DNA of 64,000 bases. Source: Fidelibacterota bacterium. GTDB lineage: Bacteria > Fidelibacterota > Marinisomatia > SCGC-AAA003-L08 > JACNLC01. The position numbers were made by a program, and so were the translations under genes. The notes below the pieces were generated by a model. That model ran no database searches. It saw only the letters and a program-made list of their open reading frames with translations, and had not been told where the DNA came from. Shown piece by piece: positions 8,625-19,135 of the stretch. Location of the stretch: assembly GCA_013204025.1 (NCBI GenBank), contig JABMOW010000147.1, positions 1 through 64,000 of the forward strand, given 5' to 3'. Positions within the stretch are counted from its first letter, which is position 1. Each line of letters begins with the position of its first letter.

Positions 8625-9314
8625 ATGCAGTTACCACTTTATGAATTAAAAGAAGTTACTTATCAATCAGGCGATTTTAGAGCGCTAGACATTAAAAAAT
8701 TCGAGATTCACCGGGGGACCGTCTATTCAATTTCAGGTAAACCCGGTTCGGGAAAATCTGTTTTTATTGATATTTTATCAAATAAATTGAAAGCAAATTC
8801 AGGTGAAATTAATTTTGAAGGTCAGAAAATCCAGGCTGTTTCTCGAAAAGAATTTGCTAGTCAATTGGCAATTGTTTCACAGATCGATAAAGCGCCTTGG
8901 GGTACTGTCCAAAAATATATGGAAAAAACTTTAAGCCGTTATGAACATACTAGTAAAGATAGAGAAAAACGGATTGAAAAAATTTCTAAACAAATGGAAA
9001 TCTCTCACTTACTTGAAAGACCGATGAAACAACTCACACCGGGTCAATTACGATGGGTGATATTGGCCGCAAACATCGCCGCAGATACAAAAGTTCTGTT
9101 GATTGATGAGATAGAAAAACATTTGTCACCAGATGCACTGATGAACATAGTCAGAATATTGTACAAAAAAAGTAATTATGATGGAAACACCGTCATTGTT
9201 TCTACTCAAAATCCTGAAGCGCTGAAAAAAATGGTTACTATCTTCATTACGATGAACAGTGGTAGAATTTCCAGTGTTCGCTCAGCCACAAAACGAAGAA
9301 GAAGTAATTCCTAA
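8625..9314 (+). CDS. Orphan ABC-type ATPase with altered signature and H-loop
   Basis: 229 residues with an ABC fold: Walker A GKPGSGKS, a Q-loop-like VSQ segment, a signature LTPGQ in place of LSGGQ, Walker B with catalytic glutamate (VLLIDEIEKHLS), and a switch region VSTQNPE where the usual histidine is glutamine. No permease or substrate-binding gene is adjacent. The C-terminus is unusually basic (TKRRRSNS). It may work with a distant permease, or in a non-transport role like other soluble ABC ATPases. The H-to-Q change suggests slow or regulated hydrolysis, as inference. Confidence 0.7.
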   Translation: MQLPLYELKEVTYQSGDFRALDIKKFEIHRGTVYSISGKPGSGKSVFIDILSNKLKANSGEINFEGQKIQAVSRKEFASQLAIVSQIDKAPWGTVQKYMEKTLSRYEHTSKDREKRIEKISKQMEISHLLERPMKQLTPGQLRWVILAANIAADTKVLLIDEIEKHLSPDALMNIVRILYKKSNYDGNTVIVSTQNPEALKKMVTIFITMNSGRISSVRSATKRRRSNS

Positions 9315-9399
9315 ATCATGAATTATTTATGCTTAAGTTCATGTCTATTGGATCCATTAAAACAGGATAAAATCCATTCATTATGGGAGTAAAGTAAGA

Positions 9400-9468
9400 A
9401 TGCAAATTGATTTGTATGAGATTGGAAATATTTACTCAATCCGGGTAAATTTCAGACTTAATTTATGA
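9400..9468 (+). CDS. Possible 22-residue leader ORF coupled to nrnA
   Basis: ATG at 9400 has GGGAG about 11 bases upstream and opens a 22-codon frame whose TGA (9466-9468) overlaps the nrnA start in an ATGA junction. nrnA itself lacks a good ribosome site, so translational coupling is plausible. The remainder of the 150-bp gap shows nothing else clear. The peptide has no recognisable motif. Confidence 0.25.
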   Translation: MQIDLYEIGNIYSIRVNFRLNL

Positions 9469-10484
9469 AGACAAGCAACAATATATCCCAAGCCATTCTT
9501 GATCGCCAAATTCTGGAGGCAAGTACAATTTTGTTGACATCACACATCAATCCAGATGGTGATGGCATTGGATCAGAGCTTGCACTCTATTATCATTTAT
9601 CTGAAATGGGAAAAGATTGTAGGATTATCAACACATCGAAAACACCTGAAGTGTATTCATTTTTGAATGAAAATAAAGTCATTGAGACATATTCGGTAGA
9701 TCATGATGAGTGGATAAAAAAAGCTGCTCTTGTTATCATATTAGATATCGGTGATATTAGTCGTATTGGTGAAATGAGAAATTTATTTTCTAATAAATCC
9801 ATCTCAATTTGTATTGATCACCATCCCGCAAGAGATGAAAAAGTGTACACATACACGATGATTAATACAGAAGAGCCTTCAACGGGTTCGATCGTGTACA
9901 AATATCTTATTCATGCGCGAAATAATAAAAAGCTGCCTCTAAACATTGCCGTACCATTATATGTTGCATTGATCACAGATACAGGCTCATTCAGGTATAG
10001 CAACACCAATTCAGAAGCTCACCATATGGCTGCTCATCTAATTGAATCAGGCGTAAAACCAAATGAGATACAAAACTACGTTTATGAAAGCAGACCAATG
10101 GTTCAGGTGAAGTTGCTTGGTAAAATCATTGATGGACTTCAATTCCAATTCGAGAAGCAATTTGTTTGGTTCATTGTCAACTCGAAAATGATGAGTGAAT
10201 GTGGTGCCTCTCACAAGGATATCGATGGATTTACCGATTTTGCCAGAACTATTCAAGGTGTGGAAATTTCATGCATGATCCTTGAATTACCGGATAATAA
10301 CATCAGATTGAATTTTCGTTCAAAGGGAAAATATTCAGTTAATGATATTGCTGGGAAATTTAAAGGTGGCGGACATCCTTTTGCCGCAGGTGCCGTTATC
10401 GAAAATTGTGATGTGACGGATGCAGAAAATCTAGTACTTGAAGAAATGAAATCAAAATTTTGCGGAAGTAGTGATGTCAATTAA
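9465..10484 (+). CDS. nrnA: DHH-family phosphoesterase, NrnA-type nano-RNase/pAp phosphatase
   Basis: 339 residues. The DHH domain motifs are present: [24 protein letters not shown] and IDHHPA, with the C-terminal DHHA1 motif [10 protein letters not shown]. The family degrades short oligoribonucleotides and dephosphorylates 3'-phosphoadenosine 5'-phosphate. Length agrees with bacterial NrnA. It overlaps the start of dcd by 11 bp. Confidence 0.88.
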   Translation: MKTSNNISQAILDRQILEASTILLTSHINPDGDGIGSELALYYHLSEMGKDCRIINTSKTPEVYSFLNENKVIETYSVDHDEWIKKAALVIILDIGDISRIGEMRNLFSNKSISICIDHHPARDEKVYTYTMINTEEPSTGSIVYKYLIHARNNKKLPLNIAVPLYVALITDTGSFRYSNTNSEAHHMAAHLIESGVKPNEIQNYVYESRPMVQVKLLGKIIDGLQFQFEKQFVWFIVNSKMMSECGASHKDIDGFTDFARTIQGVEISCMILELPDNNIRLNFRSKGKYSVNDIAGKFKGGGHPFAAGAVIENCDVTDAENLVLEEMKSKFCGSSDVN

Positions 10485-11037
10485 AAGTGATCGATGGATC
10501 GAGCAGATGGCTATCCAACACAAAATGATTGAACCGTTTGAATCAAAACAGAATCATAATGGGAAGATATCGTATGGTGTGTCATCATATGGCTACGATT
10601 TAAGAGTATCAGATGAATATAAAATATTCACAAATGTAAACAACAGCATTGTCGACCCAAAACATTTCGATGAACGTTCATTCGTAAACTTTCGTGGAGA
10701 TATTTGCATCATTCCCCCAAACAGTTTTGCGTTGGCAAGAAGTGTTGAATACTTTCGGATACCCAGAAATATTTTGACCCTTTGCGTGGGAAAATCCACT
10801 TATGCCCGTTGTGGAATCATCGTAAACGTAACTCCCTTTGAGCCGGAATGGGAAGGATTTGTGACGTTGGAAATTTCAAATACTACACCTCTTCCTGCAA
10901 AAATCTATTCCAATGAAGGATTATGTCAGGTATTATTTTTTGAAAGTGATGAAGTGTGCCGGACCTCGTACAAAGATAAAGCTGGGAAGTATCAAGCACA
11001 AACCGGTATTACCCTCCCCAAAATGAAAGACAATTGA
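10474..11037 (+). CDS. dcd: dCTP deaminase
   Basis: 187 residues from ATG 10474 (a GTG lies one codon earlier). Conserved stretches include [13 protein letters not shown], the core [19 protein letters not shown], the catalytic-glutamate strand [17 protein letters not shown], and the C-terminal [11 protein letters not shown] tail that closes over the nucleotide. It converts dCTP to dUTP for thymidylate synthesis. It overlaps nrnA and ends 1 bp before ispH. Confidence 0.95.
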   Translation: MSIKSDRWIEQMAIQHKMIEPFESKQNHNGKISYGVSSYGYDLRVSDEYKIFTNVNNSIVDPKHFDERSFVNFRGDICIIPPNSFALARSVEYFRIPRNILTLCVGKSTYARCGIIVNVTPFEPEWEGFVTLEISNTTPLPAKIYSNEGLCQVLFFESDEVCRTSYKDKAGKYQAQTGITLPKMKDN

Positions 11038-11038
11038 T

Positions 11039-11881
11039 GTGAAAATCATCGTTGCAAAAGATGCCGGTTACTGTTTTGGTGTTCGTGATGCAGTAAATAT
11101 CGCGTATGAAACCACTAAAAAGTACGGGTCAATTTATATGCTGGGTGATATCGTCCATAATGAAAAAGTTGTGGCCGATTTGGCAAAAGCAGGCACAAAG
11201 GTTGTCGAAAATCTGGAAGATATTCCTTCGGACAGTCCGATATTATTCCGAGCACATGGTACATCAACACCTGTTTGGGAAAAAGCAAAATCCAGGAATA
11301 TGGATATCATCGATGCAACGTGTCCATTAGTGCACGAAATCCACAATGAAGTTAAAAAACTTGATAAAGAAGGCAGACACATTATCGTTGTTGGTGACCA
11401 CGGGCACGATGAAGTTCTTGGAATTTCAAGTCAGGTACAAAATGTGCTGGTCATCGCTACCCCCGAAGAAGCTTCTAAATTACCAAAAATGAAACGAGCT
11501 GGTGTAGTTTGCCAGTCCACACAAACTATTGAAAATGTACAGGAAATTATAAATATTCTGATGACAAAAGTATTTGATCTTCATTTCGTGAATACTATCT
11601 GTTTCCCCACAAAAAGAAATCAGGAGCAAATAAAAATTCTGGCCGAAAAATGTGATATCATGTTAATTATTGGATCATTCACCAGCGCAAATTCAAAAAG
11701 GCTGACTCAGCTATCAAGTGATATAAATAAAAATTCTTATCAGGTAACCTGCGCCGATGATCTCAACCCGGACTGGTTTACAGGTGCAAAAACAATCGGA
11801 ATTTCTGCCGGTGCGTCAACACCTGACTATATTATCAATGAAGTAAAAAAAAAATTAAAAGAATTGGGAAATAAAAAATGA
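11039..11881 (+). CDS. ispH: 4-hydroxy-3-methylbut-2-enyl diphosphate reductase
   Basis: 280 residues from a GTG start. The three iron-sulfur cluster cysteines are in [18 protein letters not shown] and [11 protein letters not shown], and the HGTSTPV segment is typical. It performs the last step of the MEP pathway, yielding IPP and DMAPP; dxs, the first step, is 1.4 kb downstream in the same run of genes. A run of ten A residues (11845-11854) lies in the last codons. The TGA overlaps the pdxS ATG (ATGA). Confidence 0.95.
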   Translation: MKIIVAKDAGYCFGVRDAVNIAYETTKKYGSIYMLGDIVHNEKVVADLAKAGTKVVENLEDIPSDSPILFRAHGTSTPVWEKAKSRNMDIIDATCPLVHEIHNEVKKLDKEGRHIIVVGDHGHDEVLGISSQVQNVLVIATPEEASKLPKMKRAGVVCQSTQTIENVQEIINILMTKVFDLHFVNTICFPTKRNQEQIKILAEKCDIMLIIGSFTSANSKRLTQLSSDINKNSYQVTCADDLNPDWFTGAKTIGISAGASTPDYIINEVKKKLKELGNKK

Positions 11882-12759
11882 AAACAGGAACATTTGAAGT
11901 TAAAAAAGGCCTAGCTGAAATGCTTAAAGGTGGTGTGATAATGGATGTGACCACACCCGAACAAGCCAAAATTGCTGAAGATGCAGGCGCTGTTGCAGTA
12001 ATGGCTTTGGAGAGAATTCCCGCGGATATACGGAGAGACGGTGGAATTGCCCGGGCATCAGATCCCAAAATGATCAAAGAAATACAAGCGATAGTGTCAA
12101 TTCCTGTAATGGCAAAATGTAGGATTGGACACTTTGCAGAAGCTCAAATACTTGAAGCGCTGGGAGTCGATTTTATTGATGAAAGCGAAGTATTGACGCC
12201 TGCAGATGAATCCAATCATATCTGGAAGCAGGATTTTAAAATTCCTTTTGTATGTGGTGCGAGGGATTTGGGTGAAGCTCTTCGACGGATTGGCGAAGGT
12301 GCTGCAATGATTAGAACAAAAGGTGAGGCTGGTTCTGGAAATATCGTTGAAGCGGTTAGACATATGAGAACTATTCAGAACGATATGAAACGTTTGACTA
12401 CATTAGGATACGATCAACTAATGGCTGAAGCGAAGAAATTAGGCGCTCCTCTTGAATTGATACTGGAAATATCCAAAACGGGAAAGCTACCTGTGCCAAA
12501 CTTTAGTGCGGGTGGAATTGCAACTCCGGCAGATGTTTCACTTATGATGCAACTGGGGGCAGAGTCAGTTTTTGTAGGTTCAGGGATTTTCAAATCTGAG
12601 GATCCTGCACCCAGAGCAAGAGCCATCGTAGAAGCCGTAACCTATTATAATGACTTCCTGAAATTAGCCGAAATTTCAGAAGGTTTGGGAAGCCCAATGA
12701 AGGGCTTGGACATAAAGGATATTCCCGAAAATCAGAGAATGCAGGAAAGAGGCTGGTAA
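11878..12759 (+). CDS. pdxS: Pyridoxal 5'-phosphate synthase, PdxS subunit
   Basis: 293 residues. Conserved segments include [40 protein letters not shown], the catalytic-lysine strand [10 protein letters not shown] and the second-lysine region [12 protein letters not shown]. It condenses ribose 5-phosphate, glyceraldehyde 3-phosphate and ammonia into PLP. The glutaminase partner pdxT begins 2 bp later. Confidence 0.97.
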   Translation: MKTGTFEVKKGLAEMLKGGVIMDVTTPEQAKIAEDAGAVAVMALERIPADIRRDGGIARASDPKMIKEIQAIVSIPVMAKCRIGHFAEAQILEALGVDFIDESEVLTPADESNHIWKQDFKIPFVCGARDLGEALRRIGEGAAMIRTKGEAGSGNIVEAVRHMRTIQNDMKRLTTLGYDQLMAEAKKLGAPLELILEISKTGKLPVPNFSAGGIATPADVSLMMQLGAESVFVGSGIFKSEDPAPRARAIVEAVTYYNDFLKLAEISEGLGSPMKGLDIKDIPENQRMQERGW

Positions 12760-12761
12760 GA

Positions 12762-13325
12762 TTGACAATTGGCATATTAGCATTACAAGGTGGTTTTGAC
12801 CTTCATAGACACGTATTCGAAAATCTGGGACAAAAAGCTGTTTTGATCAAATATCCCGATCAGCTTCAAGATTGTGACGGATTAGTCATTCCGGGAGGAG
12901 AATCTACTACCATGACCATGCAAATGCATTCTAATGGATTATTTGATTCGATTTATGAATTTTCGCAAAGTCATCCTGTAATGGGTACTTGTGCAGGTGC
13001 GATTCTGATGGGGAACGATGTTGATGATCCACGTGTAACACCTTTGAAAATTATGAATATTGAATGTCAACGAAATTCATGGGGAAGGCAGGTATTCTCA
13101 TTTCAATCAGAGATATTATTAACTTTTGATCCTGACGAATCGTTTTATGCCACCTTTATCCGAGCACCTAAAATGATTCCATCCGATGAAAAAATTGAAA
13201 TTCTAGCACAATTTAACGGTGAGCCCATACTATTAACTGATGGAAATCATATAGCAGCTTCCTTCCATCCTGAAATCGGTACAGATTACCGGATTCACGA
13301 ACATTATCTGAGATTATTGAAATGA
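12762..13325 (+). CDS. pdxT: Pyridoxal 5'-phosphate synthase, PdxT glutaminase subunit
   Basis: 187 residues from a TTG start 2 bp after pdxS. Visible are the N-terminal IGILALQGGFDLH, the GGESTTM loop, the nucleophile GTCAGAI and the FHPEIG histidine/glutamate pair. It hydrolyses glutamine and channels ammonia to PdxS. Its stop overlaps the dxs ATG. Confidence 0.95.
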   Translation: MTIGILALQGGFDLHRHVFENLGQKAVLIKYPDQLQDCDGLVIPGGESTTMTMQMHSNGLFDSIYEFSQSHPVMGTCAGAILMGNDVDDPRVTPLKIMNIECQRNSWGRQVFSFQSEILLTFDPDESFYATFIRAPKMIPSDEKIEILAQFNGEPILLTDGNHIAASFHPEIGTDYRIHEHYLRLLK

Positions 13326-15181
13326 TACAATACAAATATTTAAATACAATCGATGATCCATCGGACTTAAAGAAATTGAGTGTTGAGGAGCTATTCGAAT
13401 ATTCAAGCGAACTCAGCCATTTCATGCGGACCACTATTGAAGAGATCGGTGGACATTATTCTTCTCCACTTGGAGTAGTCGATCTGTCAATTGCTCTTCA
13501 CTATGTTTATAATTCTCCATCTGATAAATTGATATGGGATGTAGGTCATCAAGCATATGCACATAAAATTATCACTGGCAGAAGAGATAGATTTAATACA
13601 TTACGTAAGAAAAACGGGATCAGTGGGTTTCTAAAGCGCGATGAAAGTCCTCATGATATTATCGGTGCTGGACATGCTAGTACGGCGATATCCTCTGCAT
13701 TGGGTATCGCACATGCCAGAGATAAACAAAATCTTAATGAGAGAGTCGTTGCGATCGTAGGTGATGGCGCCATGACGGGAGGGTTATCTTACGAAGGACT
13801 CAATAATCTAGGATACCATCGGACGCAATTGACGGTAGTTTTAAACGACAACTCATTGTCCATATCACCAAGTGTAGGTGCATTATCCGGATATTTGACC
13901 CGGGTTGTAACGAACCCTACTTATAATAAGATCAGAGATGATATCTGGAATGTCACCGGTAAAATCCCAACCTTTCCATCAAAAGTTATTCGAAAATTTC
14001 TTCGCAAAACAGAGGAAGGGATTAAGGGATTTTTCACCCCAGGTGCACTTTTTGAAGAACTTGGATTGCGATATGTTGGACCAGTTGATGGACACAATTT
14101 AGAACTTCTGATTCAGACTTTTAATTCAGTTAAGGATTTTCCAAATCCCACATTAGTACATGTTTATACTAAAAAAGGTAGAAGTTCCGAACTTGCAGAA
14201 TTGGATTCGGTCAAATATTACAGCATGCCCGGCAAAAAAAATAAAGTGGCTGTTAAGCCTGCTCCTGACTACTCTGAAATATTTGGAAAATGCCTCAGGT
14301 CTTTAACAGAAGAAAAAGATATTTTCTGTGTTACTGCTGCCATGGGGATCGGTACTGGAATGAGCAAATATGTGGATGAATTTAAGGGTCGATATATCGA
14401 TGTTGGTATTGCTGAAGGGCATGCAATCACCTATGCCAGCGGATTATCTTCCTCGGGTCTTCTCCCCATTGTTGCAATTTATTCAACGTTTATTCAACGA
14501 GCATACGATAACATTTTCCACGATATTTTACTTCAAAATCTCCCGGCGATATTTTGTATGGACAGAGCAGGTCTGGTAGGGCCGGATGGACCAACGCACC
14601 ATGGCGTATTTGATATTCCACTTTTAAGAATGCTGCCCGGTATTATCCTGTCAGCACCATCAGACGGCGACGAGTTTTTTGACCTCCTGTTTACAGCCGT
14701 TCGGGAACGTAAACCGTTTGCCATTCGCTATCCAAAAGATACAAGCCATTCATATGATGAGAATCGTAAACCTGAAAAGTTGAAAATAGGATCATGGGAA
14801 ATTCTGAATGATGGTAGCGAAATCGCTGTGATAGCAGTGGGTAGCATGGTCAAGATAGCGGAGAATTCTGTTTCAAAGATTCAGCAGGAGCTAAACGTAA
14901 ACCCGACGATTATCAATGCCAGATTCATTAAACCTTTCGATGTGGAAATGTTAAACAATATCGCAAAATCCCATTCTCATATCATCACAATGGAAGAAGG
15001 CGCTCTGTCAGGTGGATTTGGTTCATCGCTTCTCGAATATCTTAATCAGGAAAAATTAAATGTCGCAGTACGTTGTCTTGGAATACCAGATCAGTATATT
15101 GAACAGGGTACGAGACAAGAATTGCTTGATGACCTAAAGTTAAATGTTGATGGATTGAAAGAAGTAATAAGTAAACTTTGA
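13322..15181 (+). CDS. dxs: 1-deoxy-D-xylulose-5-phosphate synthase
   Basis: 619 residues, full length. The thiamine-diphosphate site is seen in [16 protein letters not shown] and [16 protein letters not shown]; the pyrimidine domain has [10 protein letters not shown] and [19 protein letters not shown]; a transketolase C-terminal domain follows ([19 protein letters not shown]). It makes DXP from pyruvate and glyceraldehyde 3-phosphate for isoprenoids (and thiamine). It is translationally coupled to pdxT. Confidence 0.97.
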   Translation: MIQYKYLNTIDDPSDLKKLSVEELFEYSSELSHFMRTTIEEIGGHYSSPLGVVDLSIALHYVYNSPSDKLIWDVGHQAYAHKIITGRRDRFNTLRKKNGISGFLKRDESPHDIIGAGHASTAISSALGIAHARDKQNLNERVVAIVGDGAMTGGLSYEGLNNLGYHRTQLTVVLNDNSLSISPSVGALSGYLTRVVTNPTYNKIRDDIWNVTGKIPTFPSKVIRKFLRKTEEGIKGFFTPGALFEELGLRYVGPVDGHNLELLIQTFNSVKDFPNPTLVHVYTKKGRSSELAELDSVKYYSMPGKKNKVAVKPAPDYSEIFGKCLRSLTEEKDIFCVTAAMGIGTGMSKYVDEFKGRYIDVGIAEGHAITYASGLSSSGLLPIVAIYSTFIQRAYDNIFHDILLQNLPAIFCMDRAGLVGPDGPTHHGVFDIPLLRMLPGIILSAPSDGDEFFDLLFTAVRERKPFAIRYPKDTSHSYDENRKPEKLKIGSWEILNDGSEIAVIAVGSMVKIAENSVSKIQQELNVNPTIINARFIKPFDVEMLNNIAKSHSHIITMEEGALSGGFGSSLLEYLNQEKLNVAVRCLGIPDQYIEQGTRQELLDDLKLNVDGLKEVISKL

Positions 15182-15188
15182 GGCAATC

Positions 15189-16838
15189 ATGAATCGAAAA
15201 TACAATGAATGCAGGGATAAATGGCTTGACGAAGCAACGAAGTCAAAAAATCGTGACTATGACTTCAATACGGTTTCCGGCGAAACAGTAGATTTGCTTT
15301 ATTATCCAGAAAATGGAGATGAAAAATATCTGGACAAGTTGGGTTTTCCCGGACAATTCCCTTACACTCGAGGAGTACATCCAAATTTGTACAGAGGTCG
15401 TCTGTGGACCATGAGGCAGTTTGCTGGATTTGGTACTCCATCGGAGACGAATAACAGATTCAAGTTTCTGCTTAAACAAGGTCAAACCGGTTTATCTGTG
15501 GCATTTGATATGCCCACGCTAATGGGATATGATTGTGATCACGAATTTTCTGATGGGGAGGTGGGCAAATGTGGTGTTTCAATAAGCTCACTGAAAGATA
15601 TGGAAGAATTATTTGACGGAATTCCACTAGATAAAGTCAGTGTATCACAAACGATTAATGGACCAAGCGTAATCCTGTTGGCATTTTATATTGCAGTAGC
15701 AGAAAATCAAGGGATTGATAGCTCGATCCTTCGTGGTACACTTCAAAATGATATTTTAAAGGAGTATATCGCTCAAAAGGAATGGATTTACCCTCCTCGA
15801 GAATCCATGAAAATCATTACGGATATGATCGAATACTGCACTGAACATCTTCCTCAGTATAACACTATCTCAATCAGCGGATACCATATTCGTGAAGCTG
15901 GATCTACCGCTGCTCAGGAACTGGCGTTTACTCTCGCTGATGGATTTACCTATGTAGAACATGCCATCGAACGAGGACTGGATGTTGATCAATTTGCACC
16001 AAGATTATCCTTTTTCTTTAACTCACATCTGGACTTTTTTGAAGAAATAGCAAAATACAGAGCTGCGAGACGGATTTGGGCAAAACGGATGAAAAATAAA
16101 TATGGAGCCAAAGATCCGCGGTCATGGAAATTGAGATTCCATACGCAAACTGCAGGTTATACACTTACAGCCCAGCAACCTGAAAATAATATTGCCAGAA
16201 CATCCTTTCAAGCGCTTGCTGCAGTCATTGGAGGGACGCAATCCTTGCATACCAATTCCATGGATGAAACTCTTGCATTGCCTTCTGAAAAAGCAGCTGA
16301 GATAGCACTTCGCACTCAACAATTGATCGCATTTGAAACTGGTGTCGCCAATGTGATTGATCCGTTGGGAGGATCTTGGTATGTTGAAGAATTGACGGAC
16401 AAACTCGAAGAAAAAGCTGAATCCTATTTCAAACAAATCGATGACCTCGGTGGAGTGATTCCAGCCATTGAACAAGGATTTTTGCAGCGTGAGATTGCTG
16501 AATCCGCATCGGCATATCAAAGATTAGTCGATGAAAAGAAGAGAATTGTGGTTGGCGTAAATGAGTTTATAAAAGATGACGAGAATATCGAAATTCCAAT
16601 TCTTGAAATTGGTGATGATGTCGAAAAAAAACAAATTCAAAAATTACATGATGTGAGGGCTTCAAGAGATAATCAATTTACATTGCAATGCCTTTCTGAA
16701 CTTACGCAAGCCGCCCGGACTGGTGATAACGTTATGCCTCATCTTATTCAATGTGCAAAGGCATATGCCTCGTTGGGAGAAATGGTAGATGCAATGAAAG
16801 TTGTGTACGGAGAGTGGACTGAATCCACAGTGATTTAG
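15189..16838 (+). CDS. Methylmalonyl-CoA mutase large subunit (catalytic TIM barrel)
   Basis: 549 residues covering only the substrate-binding/catalytic half. Hallmarks: [35 protein letters not shown], the barrel motif [20 protein letters not shown] and [19 protein letters not shown]. The C-terminal cobalamin-binding domain (DxHxxG) is absent, so a separate small subunit carrying it must be encoded elsewhere. The enzyme interconverts methylmalonyl-CoA and succinyl-CoA using adenosylcobalamin, giving a consumer for the uptake locus at the start of the window. It is 7 bp after dxs. Confidence 0.92.
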   Translation: MNRKYNECRDKWLDEATKSKNRDYDFNTVSGETVDLLYYPENGDEKYLDKLGFPGQFPYTRGVHPNLYRGRLWTMRQFAGFGTPSETNNRFKFLLKQGQTGLSVAFDMPTLMGYDCDHEFSDGEVGKCGVSISSLKDMEELFDGIPLDKVSVSQTINGPSVILLAFYIAVAENQGIDSSILRGTLQNDILKEYIAQKEWIYPPRESMKIITDMIEYCTEHLPQYNTISISGYHIREAGSTAAQELAFTLADGFTYVEHAIERGLDVDQFAPRLSFFFNSHLDFFEEIAKYRAARRIWAKRMKNKYGAKDPRSWKLRFHTQTAGYTLTAQQPENNIARTSFQALAAVIGGTQSLHTNSMDETLALPSEKAAEIALRTQQLIAFETGVANVIDPLGGSWYVEELTDKLEEKAESYFKQIDDLGGVIPAIEQGFLQREIAESASAYQRLVDEKKRIVVGVNEFIKDDENIEIPILEIGDDVEKKQIQKLHDVRASRDNQFTLQCLSELTQAARTGDNVMPHLIQCAKAYASLGEMVDAMKVVYGEWTESTVI

Positions 16839-16863
16839 CACGGCCAGGGAGTCCCATAACATC

Positions 16864-17994
16864 GTGAAAACTTATTCAAAAGTATTTGATCATAATCACC
16901 CGTTTACGCTAGGCGTTGAAGAAGAATATATGCTTTGTGATCCGACCTCAGGAGAATTAGTACCTAAAGCGGATCAAATTATAAAAAGAATACCTGAAGA
17001 GTTTAAGGATCGTTTTAGTTTTGAACTGATTCAGACAGAAATTGAAGTGAATACGAAGGTTTGTAAATCTGTCGATGAAGCCATTGATGAAGTCATAAAT
17101 CTCCGAAATCGGGTAGCTGATATAGGACGCGCAGAAAATTACCGCATTGGGATTAGCGGTACGCATCCCACTGCTAAACCCCTTGATCAAAAATTTGTAA
17201 CTGCACCCGGATATCAGTGGGTCGCAAACCAACTTGGATATTATGCGAAAAGGAACATTACGTTTGCTACTCATGTGCACGTTGCAGTTCCTGATGCAGA
17301 ATCTGCTATTTGCATCTGTAATGCCTTGAGAAGATGGATTGCTCCACTTCTTGCGTTAAGTACAAACTCGCCCTTTTTTGAAGGTGTTCAAACCGGAATA
17401 TTATCATCCAGATGTTTTCAATTCGGGACATTCCCTCGGACTCATATACCTGCTACCTTTAAATCTTATGAAGAATACGAGAGCTTTGTTAATAGACTGA
17501 TCGAAATTGGAAGCATTGAAAAGCCTCGACAAATTTGGTGGAAAATACGTCCCTCTATGGATTTTGGGACGATTGAGTTTAGAATGTTCGACATTCAGAG
17601 ATCATTAAAACGAACTAAATTGCTGATAGCTCTGTCTCAAGCATTGGTTTTTCAAGCTTATGACGAATATGTAAATGGTGTTTTAACCGAAGATTTACCA
17701 ATGGAATTTCTTGAAGACGGATTATGGAAAGCCATTCGGTTTAAGTTTGATTCTAAAATTGTAGACCCTGTAAAATTAGATACAGTTACAATGGAAGAAT
17801 TTATTCTGCGGTTAATAGACTATGTCAAACCAGCTCTTATTCATTTTGGAAATCAGGGAGTCCTAAAGACGGTAGAAAAGATTTTGAAAAACGGATCAGA
17901 AGCAGATGAACAAATCGCCATTTTCAATAACGAAGGAATGTCAAAACTGTTGAATTATCTCATGGATAAAACAGAATTTCAGATTGAAGATTAA
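16864..17994 (+). CDS. YbdK-type carboxylate-amine ligase (GCS2 family)
   Basis: 376 residues from GTG 16864, with GGGAG upstream. The family signatures TLGVEEEYMLCD, the YRIGISGTHP segment, the ATHVHVAVP metal-binding strand and FGTIEFRMFD are present. Members are glutamate-cysteine ligase relatives with weak ligase activity; the physiological substrate is usually unknown. No glutathione synthetase is nearby. It ends 64 bp before the type II GAPDH-like gene. Confidence 0.85.
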   Translation: MKTYSKVFDHNHPFTLGVEEEYMLCDPTSGELVPKADQIIKRIPEEFKDRFSFELIQTEIEVNTKVCKSVDEAIDEVINLRNRVADIGRAENYRIGISGTHPTAKPLDQKFVTAPGYQWVANQLGYYAKRNITFATHVHVAVPDAESAICICNALRRWIAPLLALSTNSPFFEGVQTGILSSRCFQFGTFPRTHIPATFKSYEEYESFVNRLIEIGSIEKPRQIWWKIRPSMDFGTIEFRMFDIQRSLKRTKLLIALSQALVFQAYDEYVNGVLTEDLPMEFLEDGLWKAIRFKFDSKIVDPVKLDTVTMEEFILRLIDYVKPALIHFGNQGVLKTVEKILKNGSEADEQIAIFNNEGMSKLLNYLMDKTEFQIED

Positions 17995-18058
17995 CATCAG
18001 ATCACACTTCAAATGAGTCCAGATCACGAAAGATTAAAATTATTATAAGGAAAGAATT

Positions 18059-19132
18059 ATGCCCAGAAAAATAGTACATATTGTTGGTACAGGTACAATT
18101 GGGGAACCTCTGATCGGGTTACTTAGCGATTTTCGGGATAAATTGGGGATTGATGAAGTCACATTCCATAAAAACACGCCTTTAACAACTGATCGGGCAA
18201 AAGTGAAGGCTTTACTTAAACGCGGAGCTCGCCTGGCTACACTGGAAGATCGTTTTGATGGATTCAATGCGATTGGTCTTCGTCCTGAATTTACGACGGA
18301 AGAAGCCATCGAAAGAGCCCGTGTGGTCATTGACTGTACGCCCAGTGGAGTGGGCCACCAAAATAAAACCCAGTATTATGAAAATTATAAACATAATACG
18401 TTGGGATTTATTGCTCAAGGAAGTGAGTTTGGTTTTGGAAAAATGTATGCCAGAGGAATCAACGATGAGGTTCTTGACACAAAATCGGATCAGTATATTC
18501 AGGTAGTTTCCTGCAACACTCACAACCTATGTGCTATTATCAAAACTTTAGCTATCGAAGATGAACCTGAAAATAATCTGATAAGTGGTCGCTTTGTAAT
18601 GATTCGTCGGTCAAATGATGTAAGTCAGTCGTCATCATTTGTCCCATCACCACAAGTTGGCAAGCATGAAGATCAGATTTACGGAACTCATCATGCACGT
18701 GATGCTGCGTTACTTTTTAAAACCGTTGGTCTGGATTTAAATTTATTTTCTTCAGCGATGAAAGTGAATACCCAATACATGCATTCACTCCATTTTCATT
18801 TAAAAATTAATAATCCCACGACGCTTCAAAAGGTGCTTGCGAAGCTGGATGGGAACAAGCGAATCGCTACCACAGACAAGCGAGATGCCTGTCAGGTATT
18901 TTCGTTCGGACGAGATCAGGGACATTTTGGCAGAATTTTGAATCATACGGTGGTTGCAGTCCCCAGCTTGCATGTCAGTTCAGATGGTAAGGATATTACC
19001 GGCTTTTGCTTCACTCCACAGGATGGTAATTCATTGATGTCATCCATATCAGCTGCTATGTGGTTTTTATATCCGCATTCTTATGAAAGCAAGATACAAT
19101 GTCTACTACCACTATTTTTTGATGAGGTATAA
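18059..19132 (+). CDS. Archaeal-type (type II) glyceraldehyde-3-phosphate dehydrogenase homologue
   Basis: 357 residues. An N-terminal Rossmann motif (VGTGTIGEPLIGLL), the characteristic VVIDCTPSGVGHQNK strand, and an active-site-like VVSCNTHNLCAI (archaeal consensus VVSCNTTGL) place it with type II GAPDH rather than the bacterial GapA family (SCTTNC). The RRSNDVSQS segment matches the archaeal RRGADP region. Archaeal enzymes are phosphorylating NAD(P)-dependent GAPDHs. The TTG-to-THN change beside the cysteine and the divergence mean activity is not assured. It has AAGGAAAG upstream. Its stop TAA is in frame with, and abuts, the following MBL gene. Confidence 0.7.
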   Translation: MPRKIVHIVGTGTIGEPLIGLLSDFRDKLGIDEVTFHKNTPLTTDRAKVKALLKRGARLATLEDRFDGFNAIGLRPEFTTEEAIERARVVIDCTPSGVGHQNKTQYYENYKHNTLGFIAQGSEFGFGKMYARGINDEVLDTKSDQYIQVVSCNTHNLCAIIKTLAIEDEPENNLISGRFVMIRRSNDVSQSSSFVPSPQVGKHEDQIYGTHHARDAALLFKTVGLDLNLFSSAMKVNTQYMHSLHFHLKINNPTTLQKVLAKLDGNKRIATTDKRDACQVFSFGRDQGHFGRILNHTVVAVPSLHVSSDGKDITGFCFTPQDGNSLMSSISAAMWFLYPHSYESKIQCLLPLFFDEV

Positions 19133-19135
19133 ATA

